Below are positions 58,501 through 60,450 of a stretch of 60,450 bases of DNA, in pieces. Within the stretch, counting starts at the first letter, position 1, and the number at the start of each line of letters is the position of its first letter. Under the pieces are notes generated by a model that was not told where the DNA came from, ran no database searches, and saw only the letters and a program-made list of their open reading frames with translations. Origin of the DNA: Micractinium sp. NFX-FRZ. Its lineage: Eukaryota > Chlorophyta > Trebouxiophyceae > Chlorellales > Chlorellaceae. The DNA lies in the NCBI GenBank assembly GCA_029339195.1, contig JAPTJF010000395.1:1-60450 (forward strand). Reading direction: 5' to 3'. Both the position numbers and the translations under genes were made by a program.

Positions 58501-60070
58501 CGGCAGCTGGCCTCACCTGAAACAGCGCAAAGCTGTTCTCCACCAAGCTACCGCCTCGTGCTCTCGCTTCATCTGAAAGCAATCGCCCCGGCCCCTGCGT
58601 GCGCCAATGCCTGCCCAGCCCTTTGCTCTTCGCTCACCTGGAACAGCACAAACTTGTTTTCCGCCAGGCTGGCCACCATCTCGTCGCGCCACACACACTC
58701 ACCCTAGCAACGACAGCAGCAGCAGCAGCAGCAGCAACAAGCGATCCTGCCCGGCCTCACCTGGAACAGCACAAAGTTGTTCTCCACCAGGCTGGCCACC
58801 ATTTCGTTGCGCCAGGTGTCGCGGTTTAGCTGGTGGCTCGCAAACTGGCTGGTGCTCTGCAGGTTGACAATCTGCGGATTCAGAGGGAACACACGAGAAC
58901 AAGGGGGAACACAAGGGTGGGGGATGGGGATGGGGATGGGGATGGGGCTGTCCTGTAAACGTGGACGGACCAGATATGTGGCGCTGTTTGGTAGGCTGTG
59001 GTGGAGCAAGAAGTGCATGGTGATCTGCGGATTGGGCTGGCGCCCGCCGCCCGCCCCCCTGGGCTCGCTCACCAGCCAGCGCCCCTTCTCCTGCGCTGCG
59101 TGCTTTGCCTCCTCAAACGTCCCGTGGAACAGCATGCCACGTGGCGGCTCAAACATGGCCGCCAGGCTGGCGCCGCCGCCAGAGCCGCTGGCGCCGCCCG
59201 CCTCGGCCCTGTGGGCGGGCAGCGGGAGGGGCAGTGGGGGAGGCACGATAGGTTCAGAGGATGGGGTGGCGTGTGCGTGCAAAGTGGGTGCTAAGCGCCT
59301 CCAGCCGCCTGCCTCTGTCGTGGCACCCACCTTAGCATTCTGTGACGCCAGGCTCGCTTCCCTGCTGGCAGCCCCGCGCCCTCCTGCCCACCCAAACATC
59401 TCCGTGCTTGCTTGACTCCCCTAAATGCAGCCACCACGCTCTGTGCCACCAGGCTGGCTTCCCTGCTGGCAGCCCCCCGCCCTCCTGCCCACCCCAAACA
59501 CTCCTCCCCTTGCTTTTGCTTTTGCTTTTGGGGGTTTACAGTTTGATTTCCGCAGACCCAGTGCGACACAGACCCCGGGCCCTGCTCACTTAAAGTCCCT
59601 GAAGGCATCCACCACATTCTGTGGCACCGGGTTGGCGGCACGGCGCGGCGCTGGGCGGTACGGCTCGTCGCCGTACAGCCGCTCTGTGCGCACCGGCAGC
59701 GGGGCGCGCACCTGCAGGGCGGGGCGGCGGGGGGCATCAAGAGGCGTGCATGTGGGCAGCAGCGGAGCTGAGCGGGGGCTGAAGCAGGCGCATGCAGAGT
59801 TAGCGGGGTGGTAGCAGGTGTGAATGCGGCAAAAGGAGGCAAGGAGGGCGGGCACTTGGGCGGCTTGAGGGTGTGAGCATATGTGAGCGTACAGGGCCAG
59901 GGTAGCAACCCACTGCCCACACCCCTCCATGCCAATCCCCACAGGTGCCCACACTTCAGCTCTGCACGGGCCCACACGGCCGGCACCACACTACGTATCA
60001 GTACCGCGCTGCAACTCTGCTCACCTCCTCCTCCTCCACAGCTGCGGGTGCCGCGCCCCGAGCCTCCCTG
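55505..60070 (-). CDS. UBX-domain p97/CDC48 adaptor of the UBXD7 / PUX7 type (5' end not certain)
   Basis: Read from the N-terminus: exon 60026-60070 (AAPAAVEEEE), about 59591-59712 (RAPLPVRTERLYGDEPYRP, QNVVDAFRDFK), then a UAS (thioredoxin-like) domain in exons 59073-59208 (MLFHGTFEEAKHAAQEKGRW), 58761-58871 (NLQSTSQFASHQLNRDTW, NEMVASLVENNFVLFQ), 58067-58157 (LELPAVLVIDPVTG), 57779-57828 (PMRQWAGFIDAE) and 57146-57254 (LTEELLPFLDYSIHDP). A UIM follows (EEEELQRALEMSMAD, 56890), then a Glu-rich exon, and the UBX domain in 55765-55905 (VRLPDGRRCQRRFPASAPVA) and 55505-55590. UAS-UIM-UBX order is that of UBXD7, which links p97 to neddylated cullin ligases. The p97-contacting FPR loop is FPG here. 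An N-terminal UBA domain, usual in the family, is not seen and may lie beyond 60450. Confidence 0.85.
57312..57480 (-). repeat. exon echoes of the UBX gene exon starting LTEELL
   Basis: Upstream of the real exon (57146-57254) are two copies of its start with acceptor: one at about 57312-57366 reading LTEELLLSLDSTR, one at about 57428-57478 reading LVGKLMRSLATEP. Both follow a CAG or near-CAG acceptor and are in frame with the original. Confidence 0.75.
58204..58282 (-). repeat. exon echo of the UBX gene exon starting AYEMVEEG
   Basis: This stretch repeats the acceptor and the first 30 or more bases of exon 58067-58157 (YEMVEEGQKLL), plus about 30 intron bases (CACACGGCC against CACACGTCC). 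The unit is about 90-95 bases. The copy is nearly identical, so recent. Confidence 0.85.
58427..58690 (-). repeat. three echoes of the UBX gene exon ending NNFVLFQ
   Basis: Downstream of the real exon (58761-58871) the end of that exon and its donor recur three times: 58635-58689 (DEMVASLAENKFVLFQ, donor GTGAGC), about 58515-58553 (SLVENSFALFQ, donor GTGAGG) and about 58430-58475 (GASLVGNSCVLFQ, donor lost). All keep the frame without indels. Flanking bases such as TGCCTCGTGCTCTC also recur (58319 and 58552), so each repeat unit includes intron sequence. Confidence 0.85.
59345..59505. repeat. tandem repeat in a UBX gene intron
   Basis: Two copies of a unit of about 105 bases: CCAGGCT-GCTTCCCTGCTGGCAGCCCC followed by CGCCCTCCTGCCCACC, at about 59348 and 59453. 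No coding sense is seen. The adjoining TTGCTTTTGCTTTTGCTTTT near 59512 is a short simple repeat. Confidence 0.75.
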
Positions 60071-60450
60071 CGGCATGCAAGCGCAGGCAAATGTGCAGGC
60101 AGCGTGAGGAAACAGGGCGGGCGGTCACTCAAGCAGCTCAGTGGTTGGGCCACCCCAGGCGGCTGAGGGGTGAGCACAGCGCGAAGACGAGGGGCAGATT
60201 CGGCAGAGGTCCGCCTGCCGGCACCCCAAGGGCTGGTGCCAACCCTGCGAACAACGACCACACACCGGCGTGCAAGTGGCGGATTTCTGCTGCACCCCCT
60301 GCTGTGCGCCAGCCTGCGCTGCACTGCCCCCCCGCGCTGGCACACCTGGCACCCTAGATTGGGATTGGCTATTAGGCCGCCGCGCCTGGATCTTTTGTTT
60401 TGGCAACTCAAACTTTCAGAAAAGAGAGGAGGGAGGGAGGCTTTGATAGT
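60071..60450. other. right edge of the window, upstream of the last recognised UBX exon
   Basis: No exon is assigned with confidence. If the UBX gene has the UBA domain usual for UBXD7 it should start to the right of this edge. A purine-rich stretch (GAAAAGAGAGGAGGGAGGGA) lies at 60419-60438, and GATTGGGATTGGCTATTAGG near 60357 includes a CCAAT box on the minus strand (ATTGG at 60362), which could instead mark a promoter with the gene starting nearby. Confidence 0.4.

Overview
The window looks like nuclear DNA of a GC-rich green alga, most likely a trebouxiophyte of the Chlorella type. Genes are broken into many short exons by GT-AG introns and a few probable GC-AG introns. Plant-type families are present: an Agenet protein, a three-repeat MYB, a phytocystatin with an SNSL tail, plant-like PUX and H1 proteins, and a Pro-rich cell-wall protein. 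Several genes are followed by TGTAA, the usual chlorophyte polyadenylation signal. I see no bacterial operons, no rRNA or tRNA gene that I could support, and no virus.

Layout. 147-434 (-): a tentative small secreted protein. 1490-11562 (+): a very large chromatin-reader gene (PHD finger, Tudor-like region, long Ala/Gln-rich region, telobox-like Myb, two Agenet modules) with a TATA box. 12115-17262 (-): a secreted hydroxyproline-rich-type cell-wall protein, converging on the previous gene. 18205-23333 (-): a three-repeat MYB (MYB3R). 23735-27159 (+): a two-domain phytocystatin sharing a 400-bp divergent promoter with MYB3R; that promoter holds a perfect double E2F site. 29328-36106 (-) and 37808-43546 (-): two paralogous degenerate protein-kinase-like genes. 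Each is divergent from a + strand gene: a short one at 36366-36711 and a 342-residue one at 43806-45597. 45839-46213 (-): a possible membrane protein. 46945-48302 (-): a histone H1 tail-only protein. 50752-51744 (+): a true histone H1. 55505-60070 and beyond (-): a UBXD7/PUX-type protein.

Two structural themes stand out. First, a 3.2-kb sequence is present as an inverted pair (about 27165-30438 and 52029-55235) flanking 21.6 kb. The left arm is the tail of the first kinase-like gene plus the cystatin 3' region. The right arm carries a second open copy of that tail. In this arrangement an inversion between the arms would rebuild the kinase-like gene with the other tail. Each arm holds an array of the palindrome AAGCGCTT, with different copy number. 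Second, introns of the cystatin, MYB3R and UBX genes contain tandem copies of the neighbouring exon edge with splice site included ('exon echoes'), most still in frame. They may be alternative exons or traces of intron growth by tandem duplication.

The first kinase-like gene also carries an 839-bp transposon-like insertion with terminal inverted repeats and a TAA target duplication. Its paralog preserves the empty site. Exon coordinates were read by eye from splice consensus and reading frame. The cystatin, H1, H1-like and 43806 genes sum to whole codons; other gene models are approximate.
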